Part shown: one piece after another, positions 1 to 8,523 of the stretch
Layout of the letters: every line of letters begins with the position of its first letter
Numbering within the stretch: the stretch's first letter is position 1
Source: Curtobacterium sp. MCJR17_055
GTDB taxonomy: Bacteria; Actinomycetota; Actinomycetes; Actinomycetales; Microbacteriaceae
Assembly (NCBI RefSeq): GCF_003224335.1
Contig: NZ_QKLF01000007.1
Location: 18,524 to 82,523, forward strand
Length of the DNA stretch: 64,000 nucleotides
Direction: 5' to 3'
Program-made: the position numbers and the translations under genes
The notes under the pieces: generated by a model
Seen by the model: the letters and a program-made list of their open reading frames with translations, nothing else
The model's database searches: none
What the model was told of the DNA's origin: nothing

Positions 1-526
1 TCCGGGGCACACGCTCGGACCCGGCCGCCGAGAGCGCCCGCTGCGTGGTCACGTCGGGGTTGGCGCCGTCGTGCAGCACACGGAAGACCTTCGTGATGAC
101 CTGGCCGCTCTCCTCGGTCCCGCAGATCACCGAGGTGTTCGACTGCTCGCCGCTGAGGACACGGGCGTCGGTGACGGGGCCGATGTGGTCGCCGTCGGCC
201 TCGATGCGTCCGAGCAACCAGCGTGCGTAGGCGACGTCGTGCGGGCCGTCGTAGACGTGTGCGCCGTCGACCTCGGCCACGAGGGCGTGCGCGAGCTCGG
301 GGACGGGCGTCTGCCGGATCGTGAGCGGCACCTGGTACAGGACCGGTCCGGTCGGGGCGTCGTCGAGCACGTAGAGGGTGCGGATGCGGGCCTCGGCGGT
401 GTCGTCGCTGTCCTCGGCGAGGACGCGGACCCGCGGGGTCCCGCCCTTCGCCGCGTACCAGCGTTGGTCGGCCATCCAGCCGGCGACGGCTGTCTCGAGG
501 GGGTCGGCGTGCACGGCGTCGGTCAT
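1..526 (-). CDS. maltokinase, N-terminal part (cut by window edge)
   Basis: Reading leftwards from an ATG at 526, the frame stays open to base 1, so about 175 residues of the N-terminal part are visible. The segment has the Mak N-cap look (WMADQRWYAAKGG near the start), followed by GEQSNTSVI and ITKVFRVLHDGANPDV, which match the nucleotide-binding lobe of maltokinases that make maltose-1-phosphate from maltose and ATP in the GlgE alpha-glucan pathway. In other actinobacteria the gene lies near treS and glgE, or is fused to treS; those would be to the left and are not visible. The C-terminal catalytic lobe is missing only because of the window edge. An unrelated aminoglycoside-phosphotransferase-like kinase is less likely. 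Confidence 0.75.
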   Translation of the reverse strand, partial: MTDAVHADPLETAVAGWMADQRWYAAKGGTPRVRVLAEDSDDTAEARIRTLYVLDDAPTGPVLYQVPLTIRQTPVPELAHALVAEVDGAHVYDGPHDVAYARWLLGRIEADGDHIGPVTDARVLSGEQSNTSVICGTEESGQVITKVFRVLHDGANPDVTTQRALSAAGSERVPR

Positions 527-628
527 GTCGGGGACGGTACCCGTCGCGGCTGCACCGGTCCGGGGGTTCGGCCACTCCGTGCCGTCCGCCCGCCACTCCC
601 GTGCGCTGTCCGGTCTGCATGCGCCGCC

Positions 629-657
629 TTTACATCGATGTACCGCACGACCAGCAT
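629..657 (+). promoter_or_regulatory. promoter of the GH2 gene with overlapping LacI-type operator (631-642)
   Basis: TTTACA at 629-634 and CAGCAT at 652-657 are 17 bases apart, and the ATG of the glycoside hydrolase follows six bases after the -10 box, as in leaderless actinobacterial transcripts. The perfect palindrome TACATCGATGTA (631-642) has the central CG typical of LacI/GalR operators and covers the -35 box. Repression by a sugar-responsive LacI-family protein is inferred; no such regulator is in the window. Confidence 0.5.
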
Positions 658-663
658 GGAGCC

Positions 664-2535
664 ATGAACGCGTACCCCGGCAACGACGCCGCACCCGCAC
701 TCCCCGTCGCGACCCGCCAGGACGGCGAGTACCCGCGGCCGCAGATGATGCGGTCCCACTGGGCGGACCTCGACGGCACCTGGTCGTTCCGGAACACCGG
801 GGACGACCCCTCGTGGCGGGACGGGTTCCCCGACGCCCGGGACATCATCGTCCCGTTTCCGCCGGAGTCCGTGGCGTCCGGCATCGACGAGCCCGGGTTC
901 CACCCCGTGGTCTGGTACGCGCGGACGATCACCGCCGCCGACCTCGCGGCCGCCGGCCACGGCACCGATGCCCCGCGCCTCCTCCTGCACTTCGGCGCCG
1001 TGGACCACCGCGCACGCGTCTGGGTCGACGGCCGGTTCGTCGGCGACCACGAGGGCGGCCACATCCCGTTCACCCTCGACGTCACCGACGCCCTGACCGG
1101 CGACGGCACCGGCATCGGCACCGGCACCGGCACCGGCACCGACGACCACACGCTCGTCGTCCGCGCCGAGGACGACCCGCACGACCTCACCCAGCCCCGC
1201 GGCAAGCAGGACTGGCACGAGCAGCCGCACGACATCTGGTACCGCCGGACCACGGGGATCTGGCAGACCGTCTGGCTCGAGGCGGTCCCGAGCACGGCCG
1301 TCCGCTCCGTCCGGTGGACGAACGTCGACCACGAGACGATGCGGCTCACCGTCCGGCTGGCGGGCCCGCACCCGGCCGGGACGCGGCTCCGGGTCGAGGC
1401 GCACTGGGCGGAGCACGACGAGCACCTCGCCACGGTGGAGGTCGCCGTCCAGCCGACCGCGCACGAGGTCGACCTCGTCGTGCCGATCGCCCGGCAGGCG
1501 AACGGGCAGGCCGAGCAGGAGCTGCAGTGGAGCCCGGACGCACCGCACCTCGTCGACGCGGTGGTGTCCCTGGTGTCCGCCGACGGCGCACCGCTCGATG
1601 CCGTGAGCTCGTACTTCGGCATCCGCACCACCGCGGTCGGCAGTGGCCGGTTCCTGCTCAACGACCGCAGCATCGACGTGCGCAGCGTGCTGAACCAGGG
1701 CTACTGGCCGGAGTCGCACCTGACCGCACCGACCCGCCAGGCCCTCCGCCGCGAGGTCGAGCTCATCAAGGACCTCGGCTTCAACGCGGCGCGGAACCAC
1801 CAGAAGATCGAGGACCCACGGTTCCTGTACTGGGCCGACCGGCTCGGCCTCATGGTCTGGGGTGAAGCACCCGGTGCGTACGCCTTCTCCCCCACGGCCG
1901 TGCAACGCCTGATGCGCGAGTGGATGGACGCGGTGGAGCGGGACGCCTCGCACCCCTCGGTCGTCACCTGGGTGCCGGCGAACGAGAGCTGGGGCGTGCA
2001 GCACATCGCCACGGACCCCGCGCAGCAGGCGTACGCGCGTGCCCTCGCGGACGTCACGCGGGCGCTCGACCCGACCCGGCCGGTGATCTCGAACGACGGG
2101 TGGGAGCACCCCGACTCGGACATCCTGTCGGTGCACGACTACGAGGGCGACGGGGAGCGGCTCGCCCGCACGTACGCCGACGACACCGCGCGGGCCCGGC
2201 TGCTCGCCGGCATCGGTCCGGCGGACCGTCCGATCCTGGTCGGTGGGGCGGTGGACCGCGGCCAGCCGGTGATGCTGACCGAGTTCGGCGGCGTGAACCA
2301 CCAGCCGGGCGTGCAGCGCGACGACGCCTGGGGGTACACGACCGCGGCGGACGGCGACGACTGGATCGCCAGGATCACCGCCCTCTACGACGCGGTGCGC
2401 GCGAGCTCGTTCCTCGCCGGCAGCTGCTGGACCCAGCTCACCGACACGATGCAGGAGACGAACGGTCTGCTCAACGCGGACCGGAGCCCGAAGGAGCCGA
2501 TCGAGCGGATCCGCCGGGCCGTGCTCGGCCGCTGA
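664..2535 (+). CDS. glycoside hydrolase family 2 protein (beta-galactosidase/beta-glucuronidase type)
   Basis: The 623-residue protein has the GH2 layout: N-terminal jelly-roll sugar-binding domain (about 20-190), an immunoglobulin-like domain (about 190-290) and a C-terminal TIM barrel. The acid/base is E441 in PANESWG and the nucleophile is E540 in LTEFGG, both in their usual contexts. No signal peptide is visible, so it should act on imported oligosaccharides in the cytoplasm. The start at 664 is preferred because a leaderless promoter lies directly upstream; an in-frame start at 601 would place the operator inside the gene. Residues about 148-159 are a Gly-Thr tract encoded by six GGCACC-type hexamers, likely a slippage expansion in a surface loop. 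The exact sugar specificity cannot be read from sequence. Confidence 0.85.
   Translation: MNAYPGNDAAPALPVATRQDGEYPRPQMMRSHWADLDGTWSFRNTGDDPSWRDGFPDARDIIVPFPPESVASGIDEPGFHPVVWYARTITAADLAAAGHGTDAPRLLLHFGAVDHRARVWVDGRFVGDHEGGHIPFTLDVTDALTGDGTGIGTGTGTGTDDHTLVVRAEDDPHDLTQPRGKQDWHEQPHDIWYRRTTGIWQTVWLEAVPSTAVRSVRWTNVDHETMRLTVRLAGPHPAGTRLRVEAHWAEHDEHLATVEVAVQPTAHEVDLVVPIARQANGQAEQELQWSPDAPHLVDAVVSLVSADGAPLDAVSSYFGIRTTAVGSGRFLLNDRSIDVRSVLNQGYWPESHLTAPTRQALRREVELIKDLGFNAARNHQKIEDPRFLYWADRLGLMVWGEAPGAYAFSPTAVQRLMREWMDAVERDASHPSVVTWVPANESWGVQHIATDPAQQAYARALADVTRALDPTRPVISNDGWEHPDSDILSVHDYEGDGERLARTYADDTARARLLAGIGPADRPILVGGAVDRGQPVMLTEFGGVNHQPGVQRDDAWGYTTAADGDDWIARITALYDAVRASSFLAGSCWTQLTDTMQETNGLLNADRSPKEPIERIRRAVLGR
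1105..1140 (+). repeat. in-frame hexamer repeat inside the GH2 gene
   Basis: Six consecutive hexamers GGCACC (the second is GGCATC) encode a Gly-Thr/Ile run. The unit is a multiple of three, so copy-number change would not break the frame. Confidence 0.8.
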
Positions 2536-2580
2536 CCGCGGCGGTCCGCCGAACGGGTGGCGGAACCGACGGGTGGCGGA

Positions 2581-2626
2581 ACGGACGGGAGGCCCGTGAC
2601 CAGTCGGTCACGGGCCTCCCGTCCGT
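2581..2626. terminator. bidirectional terminator hairpin, GGGAGGCCCG family
   Basis: A perfect 21-bp stem (2581-2601 and 2606-2626) with loop AGTC lies between the convergent GH2 and alpha/beta hydrolase genes. Its core GGGAGGCCCG recurs in several other intergenic hairpins of the window. Confidence 0.8.
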
Positions 2627-2656
2627 CTGCCGGCACCGAGGCGCCGACGGACGCGA

Positions 2657-3508
2657 CTACCCCGCGAGGAAGCGGAGCACCGCCTCGTTCCACTCGTCGC
2701 GGTGTGACGCGAGCACGCCGTGCGGGCCGCCCTCGATGACGTGCAGCTGCGCGTCCGGGATCGCCTCGGCGGTCCGCTTGCCGGACACCTCGAACGGCAC
2801 GATGCCGTCGGCGTCGCCGTGGATGACGAGCGTCGGGACGTCGACCTTCGTCAGGTCGTCGCGGAAGTCGGTCGTCGCGAACGCCGCCGTGCAGTCGAGC
2901 GTGCCCTTCGGCGAGGCGAGCTCGGCGATCGCGAGGTCGTAGGCGCGCTGGTCCTCGCTCACGAGCGGCTTGTGGGTCAGCGAGACCTTGCCGCCGGCGG
3001 TGTAGAACATGTCCACGAACTCGTGCAGGAACGCCGGGCGGTCGCCCGTGATGCCCGTCGCGAACCAGTCGGCGAGGTCCTGGTCGACGCCGCCCTCGGG
3101 GTTGTCGTCGGACTTCCACAGGTACGGCGGGACGGCGCTGGCGAAGACGAGCTTCGCGACCTTGCCGGTGCCGTAGGTCGACACGTAGCGGGCGAGCTCG
3201 CCGCCGCCCATCGAGAACCCGATGAGCGTGACGTCCGTCAGCCCGAGCTCCGTGATGAGCTTGTCGAGGTCCGCGGCGAACGTGTCGTAGTCGTACCCGT
3301 TCCACGGCTGCGAGGACTGACCGAACCCGCGGCGGTCGTAGGCGATGACGCGGTGCCCGGCGGCGACGAGGGCCGGGACCTGGCCCTCCCACGAGCGGCC
3401 CGACAGCGGCCAGCCGTGGATCAGGACGACGGGGTCGCCCGTGCCGAAGTCGTCGTAGTGCAGGTCGATGTCGTGCCCGTTCTCGGCTCCGACGGTGATG
3501 AACGGCAT
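2657..3508 (-). CDS. alpha/beta hydrolase (non-heme chloroperoxidase/esterase-like)
   Basis: A 283-residue alpha/beta-hydrolase starting MPFITVGAENG. The oxyanion motif HGWPLSG (about 31-37), the nucleophile S99 in GFSMGGGE, the acid in HGDADGIVPF and the late His in EGGPHG form a complete catalytic triad. The pattern DRRGFGQSSQPWNGYDYDTFAADL is the signature of the cofactor-free haloperoxidase/arylesterase group, so esterase or perhydrolase activity in the cytoplasm is likely; the natural substrate is unknown. The start at 508 of the 3.5-kb region is the first ATG with the family's normal N-terminus. It is divergent from the mannosyltransferase gene. Confidence 0.85.
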   Translation of the reverse strand: MPFITVGAENGHDIDLHYDDFGTGDPVVLIHGWPLSGRSWEGQVPALVAAGHRVIAYDRRGFGQSSQPWNGYDYDTFAADLDKLITELGLTDVTLIGFSMGGGELARYVSTYGTGKVAKLVFASAVPPYLWKSDDNPEGGVDQDLADWFATGITGDRPAFLHEFVDMFYTAGGKVSLTHKPLVSEDQRAYDLAIAELASPKGTLDCTAAFATTDFRDDLTKVDVPTLVIHGDADGIVPFEVSGKRTAEAIPDAQLHVIEGGPHGVLASHRDEWNEAVLRFLAG

Positions 3509-3622
3509 GCTGCCTCCGTGGTGGTGGTTTCCAGGGAACGACCGCGATGCAACGCCCGGCCTCTGGACGCGACCTGGCCGGTGCGGCGAACGGACAGCGG
3601 ACCGTCTGCCAGGATCGGGCAG

Positions 3623-4876
3623 GTGACGGACCCGGCGGCGACGACCCGAGCCTCCCGGCGGGCCCGCGTGGGGCGGACGGTGACGGCCGTCCTGGAGGCC
3701 CGCCACAGCGGGTGGACGACTCCCCTCCTCCTGTGGCTGGCCTCGCGCATCGTCAGCACGGTGCTCCTCGGTTCGGTCTACTGGCTCGCGACGGCGAACG
3801 GGTGGCACTTCGCCTCGTACCGGCGTGACCCGTCGTTCGCCACCTTCTCGGGCTCGTGGGACGCGTCCTTCTACCGGACCATCGCCGAGCACGGGTACCC
3901 GCGCGACCTGCCCACCGACGGCGACGGGCACGTCCTCCCGAACCCGTGGGCGTTCCTGCCGCTGTTCCCCGGCGTCGTCCGGGTCCTCATGGCGCTGACG
4001 GGGTCGTCGTTCTGGGTGGCGGGGCTCGTCGTCGCCACCCTGTGCGGTGCCGGGGCGTGCGTGGTCCTGTTCCGCCTCGTCCTCGCGGTCGCGGACGCCC
4101 GACGTGCGCGATGGGCGACCGCGTTCTTCGCATTCGGCGCGACGGGCTTCCTGCTGCAGGTCGCGTACGCCGAGAGCATGTTCCTGGTCCTGCTCTTCGG
4201 CGCACTGCTCGCGCTCGTGCGCCGGCGGTACTGGCTGGTCGCCGTCCTCGGTGTGCTCGCGGCGGCCGCCCGCCCGGGGGTGCTGGCGCTCGCCGTCGCC
4301 CTCGCCGTGCACCTCGTCGTGCGGGAGGTCGCCGCCCGGCGTGCGGAAGGCGGCCGACCCGGTGGGGAGCCGTTCCGGTGGCGGGATCGCGGCGCGGTCG
4401 TCGCCGCAGGGCTCGTCGTCGCGGCGGCGGGGCTCGCGTGGCCGGTGGTCGCGAGCGCGGTGACCGGTCGTCCGGACGCGTACCTCGAGACGGAGTTGTC
4501 GTGGTGGGTCGGGTTCGTCGGCCGGCAGCACTTCGCACCGCTGACGCCGTGGTTCCTCATGGCGGGGACCTGGCTCGGGCCCGCGGGCATCGTGCTCGTG
4601 GTGCTCGTGCTCGCCGGGGCCGCGTGGTTGTCCTGCCGACGGGGCGTCCGCGCGCTCGGGCCCGACGTCCTCGGCTTCGCGGTCGCCTACGTGGCGTACC
4701 TGGTGGCGGTGTTCCTGCCGCAGCAGAGCCTGCCCCGCCTGCTCATGCCGGTCGCGCCGCTGCTCGCCGCCGACACGTTCACCGCGACCCGGCGACGGGC
4801 GACCGGGTGGCTCGTGGTCGGCGTGTGCCTGCAGGCGGTCGCGGTCGTCCTGCTCTGGTTCCTCGGGTTCCCCTGA
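3623..4876 (+). CDS. PIG-V-like integral membrane mannosyltransferase
   Basis: The GTG start at 3623 gives a 417-residue polytopic protein. The first membrane helix follows at about residues 30-50, then a periplasmic loop carries SGSWDASFYRTIAEHGYP, the WD-x-x-F/W-Y-x-x-I-A-x-x-G-Y motif of the GPI-mannosyltransferase 2 (PIG-V) family in which the Asp is catalytic. About ten hydrophobic segments follow, and a late loop contains PQQSLPRLLMPVAPL, also typical. Bacterial members use polyprenyl-phosphate sugar donors at the outer face of the membrane; the acceptor here is unknown. No partner glycosylation genes adjoin it. Confidence 0.75.
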   Translation: MTDPAATTRASRRARVGRTVTAVLEARHSGWTTPLLLWLASRIVSTVLLGSVYWLATANGWHFASYRRDPSFATFSGSWDASFYRTIAEHGYPRDLPTDGDGHVLPNPWAFLPLFPGVVRVLMALTGSSFWVAGLVVATLCGAGACVVLFRLVLAVADARRARWATAFFAFGATGFLLQVAYAESMFLVLLFGALLALVRRRYWLVAVLGVLAAAARPGVLALAVALAVHLVVREVAARRAEGGRPGGEPFRWRDRGAVVAAGLVVAAAGLAWPVVASAVTGRPDAYLETELSWWVGFVGRQHFAPLTPWFLMAGTWLGPAGIVLVVLVLAGAAWLSCRRGVRALGPDVLGFAVAYVAYLVAVFLPQQSLPRLLMPVAPLLAADTFTATRRRATGWLVVGVCLQAVAVVLLWFLGFP

Positions 4877-4918
4877 ACCCGGGCACCGGCGCCCGACCAC
4901 GGACGCGGGCCTCGTGCC

Positions 4919-5719
4919 TCAGGCGCCGGTGCCGGACCCGCGGCGCGGTCCCGGGGTGCGGAGTGCGACCACGAAGCCGATGACGGCTGCCACGGCCACC
5001 GCCAGGGTGGCCCCGGCGTTGAGCAGGAACGGCATCCCGTCGACCGTCTGGCTCCGGAAACCGAGGAACGCGTCGTACAGCACGTGGAGCAACACGGCCC
5101 CGAGGAGCGACCCGGTGACCCGACGGGCGAGGTGACAGGCGGAACCGAGCAGGAACGTCGTGAGGACCTGGAACGCGCTGCCGTCCGCGTTGAAGGCGTG
5201 TGCCAGGGCGAAGGTCGCGGTGGCGACGAGCCACACCACCCACTCGGGCGCGACCCGGCGGAACCCCGCGACGAGGACCCCGCGGAAGACGAGCTCCTCG
5301 ACGAGGGCCACGGCGAGCACGCCGACGAGGAGCGCGCCGAGGTACCCACCGGCATCGGCCCGCAGGGGTGTCGTGAACGCGACGAGCGTCACCGCGGTGA
5401 ACACGACGAGCACGCCGACACCCCACCACGACCGAGCGCGAGCGGGCTCGGTCAGGACGGACCGCCACCCGCCGAGCGCGGACACCACCACGACGAGGAC
5501 CACCAGCACGAGCCCGTCGCCCAGGGCCTGTCGGAGCAGTCCGGCCGTCGAGCCGAGCGGGTTGCCGCCGGCCCCGCCGAGCAGTGAGCCGACGACGAGC
5601 AACAGGACCGGCAGGAGCACGGCGAGCCCCGCGCTGACCACGGCGGCCACGACGTCGGACCGGACGCGGGCGGGGAAGGCCGGACCGCGGTCGGTCTCGC
5701 GGAGTGCAGGTCCGGGCAC
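4919..5719 (-). CDS. CPBP family intramembrane metalloprotease
   Basis: A 266-residue protein with about seven hydrophobic segments. Motif 1 is EELVFRG with E141, E142 and R146; motif 2 is FALAHAFN; motif 3 is HVLYD. These are the conserved Glu-Glu-x3-Arg, Phe-x3-His and His-x3-Asp/Asn elements of the CAAX/Abi (type II CAAX prenyl endopeptidase-like) family, a membrane glutamic protease. Physiological substrates in bacteria are mostly unknown; some members act in bacteriocin self-immunity, but no bacteriocin gene is nearby. It converges on the mannosyltransferase gene with about 40 bases between the stops. Confidence 0.85.
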   Translation of the reverse strand: MPGPALRETDRGPAFPARVRSDVVAAVVSAGLAVLLPVLLLVVGSLLGGAGGNPLGSTAGLLRQALGDGLVLVVLVVVVSALGGWRSVLTEPARARSWWGVGVLVVFTAVTLVAFTTPLRADAGGYLGALLVGVLAVALVEELVFRGVLVAGFRRVAPEWVVWLVATATFALAHAFNADGSAFQVLTTFLLGSACHLARRVTGSLLGAVLLHVLYDAFLGFRSQTVDGMPFLLNAGATLAVAVAAVIGFVVALRTPGPRRGSGTGA

Positions 5720-5803
5720 GGGATCCCCTCTCGTCGCGGTACGAGGACACCCGTGATGGTACCGACGCGCCGCACCCTTCGTGCCGTGCGGAGGGTCCGG
5801 TCC

Positions 5804-6874
5804 CTACGCCGCGATCGTGTGGAACCAGGCGGTGCCGCCCGGGTGCTGCACCGTGATCATCTCGTCGAGGTCACGGTACGGCCCGTCCTGGTTGTGGCTC
5901 GCCGACTTGATGCGGATCGTGCCGTCGGCCTCGGTGAACACCTCGGACACGATGGTCGTGTGGTCCGGCGAGCCGTTGCCGTTCCAGTCGAACATGACGA
6001 TGTCGCCGACCGCGACGTGCTGGCGTTCGTCAGAGGTCCGGCGGGTGAGCCCGAACGTGGCCGCGTTCCGGTCGAGCCACGGGTCCATGGCCGGGCAGTA
6101 GGTCCACGTCGAGGAGTGCTCTGCACCGCCGGCCCGGTTGTACCAGTCGGCGCGCTGCTCCCAGCCGCGGGCCTCGAGCGTCTGGTTGACGTAGTTCGCG
6201 CAGTCCCCGCCGATGGGGTTCATCGTCCCGTACTCGGCGGTGTTGTAGTCGGCCCAGTGCCGCATGGCGTACTCGAGCTGGCGGTCGACCGCGGTCTGGG
6301 CCGCGTAGGCGACGGTCGTGGTGGCGACCGCGGTGCTCGCGTCCGGAGTGGCCGAGGCCGTGGGGGTCGGCGTGCTGGCGGCACCGTCCTGTGTGGCACC
6401 CACCTGGCCGTCGTTCGCCTGGCTGCCGTTGCCGTCCGAGATCCGGTTCGCCGACGGGACCGGTTCCACGGGCTCGGTGAACAGCGCGACGTCGGCCGGC
6501 CCCGCGGTGTACATGGCCTGGTGCGGCGCCGTGAACGTGACCTTGCCCGCTCGGGCGACCACGTCCCGTGCGGCGACCCCGCCGACGGTGACGCCCTTGA
6601 CGACGGCGAGCCCCGACCCGGTGACGGTCACGGTGACGCCGCCGGCGAGGGGCAGCTCCGCCGGCTCGACCGTCGTGGCCGAGGGGCGCGCACTCGCGGC
6701 TCCGGTCGGCGACGAGCCCGACGACGTCCCGCCGGCCGGTGCCGCGCCGGACGACCCCGGCGTCGACGAGGACCGGAGCCCCGGCCCGTCCGCGGAGCAG
6801 GCCGCGGCGACGAGGCCGACACCGGTGATGCCGGCGAGGGACAGGAGGGTGCGGCGCGTGATCGGAGCAGTCAT
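5804..6874 (-). CDS. secreted lipoprotein with IPT/TIG-like and amidase (Amidase_6) domains
   Basis: The 356-residue protein begins with a twin-arginine-like segment (RR at 7-8), a hydrophobic stretch and a lipobox ending AAAC, with the lipidated Cys at 26. A Ser/Gly/Pro-rich linker leads to a short IPT/TIG-like beta domain (about 75-140). After a second low-complexity linker comes the putative amidase domain (about 185-356) with GGDCANYVNQTL, which supplies the candidate catalytic Cys, and GNGSPDHTTIVSE with the candidate His. Family members are predicted cell-wall or peptide amidases. The product should sit on the outer face of the membrane. Confidence 0.8.
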   Translation of the reverse strand: MTAPITRRTLLSLAGITGVGLVAAACSADGPGLRSSSTPGSSGAAPAGGTSSGSSPTGAASARPSATTVEPAELPLAGGVTVTVTGSGLAVVKGVTVGGVAARDVVARAGKVTFTAPHQAMYTAGPADVALFTEPVEPVPSANRISDGNGSQANDGQVGATQDGAASTPTPTASATPDASTAVATTTVAYAAQTAVDRQLEYAMRHWADYNTAEYGTMNPIGGDCANYVNQTLEARGWEQRADWYNRAGGAEHSSTWTYCPAMDPWLDRNAATFGLTRRTSDERQHVAVGDIVMFDWNGNGSPDHTTIVSEVFTEADGTIRIKSASHNQDGPYRDLDEMITVQHPGGTAWFHTIAA

Positions 6875-6936
6875 GACCGGACCAGGCTATGCGACGTCGT
6901 CCCGGGATCGGCCGACCGCACCGCCGGGAGCAGCGC

Positions 6937-6975
6937 GGGGTCAGGCAGCGGGGTCAGGCAGCGGGGTCAGGCAGC
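6937..6975 (-). repeat. three exact 13-bp tandem copies across a stop codon
   Basis: The unit GGGGTCAGGCAGC occurs at 6937-6949, 6950-6962 and 6963-6975. The third copy contains the stop codon of the VOC gene (TCA on this strand), so the 3' end of that gene has been duplicated downstream. Confidence 0.9.
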
Positions 6976-7389
6976 GGGAGCGCTGACGTTCACGAGCCAG
7001 GTGATCCCGAACCGGTCGGTGACCATGCCGAACTCGTCGCCCCACGGCGCCTGCGTGAGTGGTTCGAGCACCCTCCCGCCGACGGACAGGGCCGCGAAGT
7101 ACCCGCGCAGGTCCTCGGCGTCGTCAGCGTCACCGGAGACGGACAGCGAGATGTTGTTCGTCTCCGACCGCCCCATCGACGCCGGGGTGTCCGACGCCAT
7201 GAGCACGTACCCCCGCGTCGTCTCGAGCTGCCCGTGCATGACCTTGTCCGCGTCGGCCGGGTCCCCGTCGGCGCCCATCTCGGCGAAGGTGCCGATCCGC
7301 AGCTCACCGCCGAACACCGACTGGTAGAACTCGAGCGCCTGTCGGGCGTCGTCCCGGAAGCCGAGGTAGGGGTTCAGTCGCGAGGTCAT
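6967..7389 (-). CDS. VOC superfamily (PhnB/glyoxalase-like) protein
   Basis: A 140-residue protein beginning MTSRLNPYLGFRDDARQALEFYQSVFGGEL, the typical opening of PhnB-like vicinal-oxygen-chelate proteins, with paired beta-alpha-beta-beta-beta modules and the closing pattern WGDEFGMVTDRFGITWLVN. Such proteins are small cytoplasmic dimers; many have no known substrate. The ATG at 7389 has an AAGGAG ribosome-binding site eight bases upstream. It follows the secreted hydrolase gene by about 60 bases in the same direction. Confidence 0.85.
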   Translation of the reverse strand: MTSRLNPYLGFRDDARQALEFYQSVFGGELRIGTFAEMGADGDPADADKVMHGQLETTRGYVLMASDTPASMGRSETNNISLSVSGDADDAEDLRGYFAALSVGGRVLEPLTQAPWGDEFGMVTDRFGITWLVNVSAPAA

Positions 7390-7450
7390 GATGGGCTCCT
7401 TCGTCCGTCGCCTCATCGTGACAGCCGACCCGGAGCCCCGCAAGGACCGA

Positions 7451-8278
7451 TCAGCGGCAGGAGACGTCGCGGTCGATCGTGGTGGAGCCGTACGCGGCCT
7501 CGATCTGGGTCATCGCGATCGTGCCGCCGGACAGCGGGGTCCCCGAGCAGGCCTGGCGCGCCTTGGTGATCGTGCTCTTGCCGAGGGCGATCCAGCTCGA
7601 CCGGCCGTACAGCGTGCTCGACGAGCTGACCGACCCGGCGATGGTCTTCCACTGCGACGGCGTCGAGTAGATGCCGATCGTCCGGACCCCACCCGCCTTG
7701 AGCCCGGCGATCATGCCCTCGAGCGCGGCGCGGTTCTGCGCGGTGCTCGACTGGTAGGACAACCCGGTCTCGACGTCGAGCCACCAGCGGTACGCGGCGG
7801 GGCGGTCGATGCCGCGGATCGTCACGTCGTCGTAGCCGCGCGCGTACCCGTACATGAACGAGCACGCGAGCGTGAGCTGCTTCGCACCGCCCTTGGTCGA
7901 GCACCGACCGAACCGGTTCGCCGGCGCGGTGCCCTTGTACGTGTTCGACTTCGGCCAGACCGACGCCTGCAGGCCGGGGTTGGCGAACAGGACGTAGAGC
8001 TGGGTCTTCGGCTGGGTCGATCCGCCGACGGACCCCGCGGCCCAGGCCAGCTGCTCGGCCAGGCACGGGTTCGTCGTGTTGCCGAGCGATCCGTTCACCC
8101 CGACGATGCCGAACGCCTGTCCGGTCGGGACCGTCCCGCCACACTGCGGCCACGAGATGTCCACCCCGGTCGGGGTGACGGCGGCGGAGGCCGCGGCGGT
8201 CGGGCCGGCGACGGCGACACCTGCTGCGATGACGACGGCGGTGGCGACGGTGGCGACGAGACGACGGACGCGGTTCAT
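7451..8278 (-). CDS. secreted glycoside hydrolase-like protein (GH25-like/DUF1906 fold)
   Basis: The 275-residue product has a Sec signal peptide (MNRVRRLVATVATAVVIAAG, cleavage near ASAA at about 33). The mature part opens with GVDISWPQCGG, keeps two to three Cys pairs and has WWLDVETG with an acidic pair where GH25-type muramidases carry their catalytic Asp/Glu, and later IGIYSTPSQW. This resembles secreted actinobacterial glycoside hydrolase domain proteins of unknown substrate; muralytic activity is plausible but unproven. A run of imperfect 18-bp repeats lies in its upstream region. The start has an AGGGGGAG site. Confidence 0.75.
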   Translation of the reverse strand: MNRVRRLVATVATAVVIAAGVAVAGPTAAASAAVTPTGVDISWPQCGGTVPTGQAFGIVGVNGSLGNTTNPCLAEQLAWAAGSVGGSTQPKTQLYVLFANPGLQASVWPKSNTYKGTAPANRFGRCSTKGGAKQLTLACSFMYGYARGYDDVTIRGIDRPAAYRWWLDVETGLSYQSSTAQNRAALEGMIAGLKAGGVRTIGIYSTPSQWKTIAGSVSSSSTLYGRSSWIALGKSTITKARQACSGTPLSGGTIAMTQIEAAYGSTTIDRDVSCR

Positions 8279-8293
8279 GCTTCTCCCCCTGAC

Positions 8294-8364
8294 GTGCCCG
8301 AGCGGGCGGCGTGCCCGAGCGGGCGACGGTGCTCGGTCGGGCGACGGTGCCCGGCCGAGTGGCG
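8294..8364 (-). repeat. four imperfect ~18-bp repeats upstream of the secreted hydrolase
   Basis: The copies GTGCCCGAGCGGGCGGC, GTGCCCGAGCGGGCGACG, GTGCTCGGTCGGGCGACG and GTGCCCGGCCGAGTGGCG follow one another directly. Each contains a small inverted repeat, so the leader RNA could form a row of short hairpins. Confidence 0.65.
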
Positions 8365-8482
8365 GCTCCCCCTCGGGACCACCTGTTGTGGCGCACGGGG
8401 AGTCTAGGGGCCGAGCACCCGGCTCCGACACCCCCCGTGGCGGTCTGTGGAAGGCTGGCAACGAGAACGGCCGGCAACGAGA

Positions 8483-8511
8483 ACGGCCCGGGACCATCGG
8501 TCCCGGGCCGT
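8483..8511 (-). terminator. terminator of the tRNA-Ala gene
   Basis: A perfect 13-bp stem (8483-8495 with 8499-8511) and loop ATC lie 12 bases past the tRNA 3' end. Just beyond it the sequence GGCAACGAGAACGGCC is duplicated. Confidence 0.75.
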
Positions 8512-8523
8512 CGTGCTGCTCGG

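Noticed and set aside
378..2942. Long overlapping frames opposite or out of frame to the GH2 gene
   Set aside because: Arg/Pro/Ala-rich shadow frames typical of high-GC DNA; the GH2 frame has conserved catalytic motifs.
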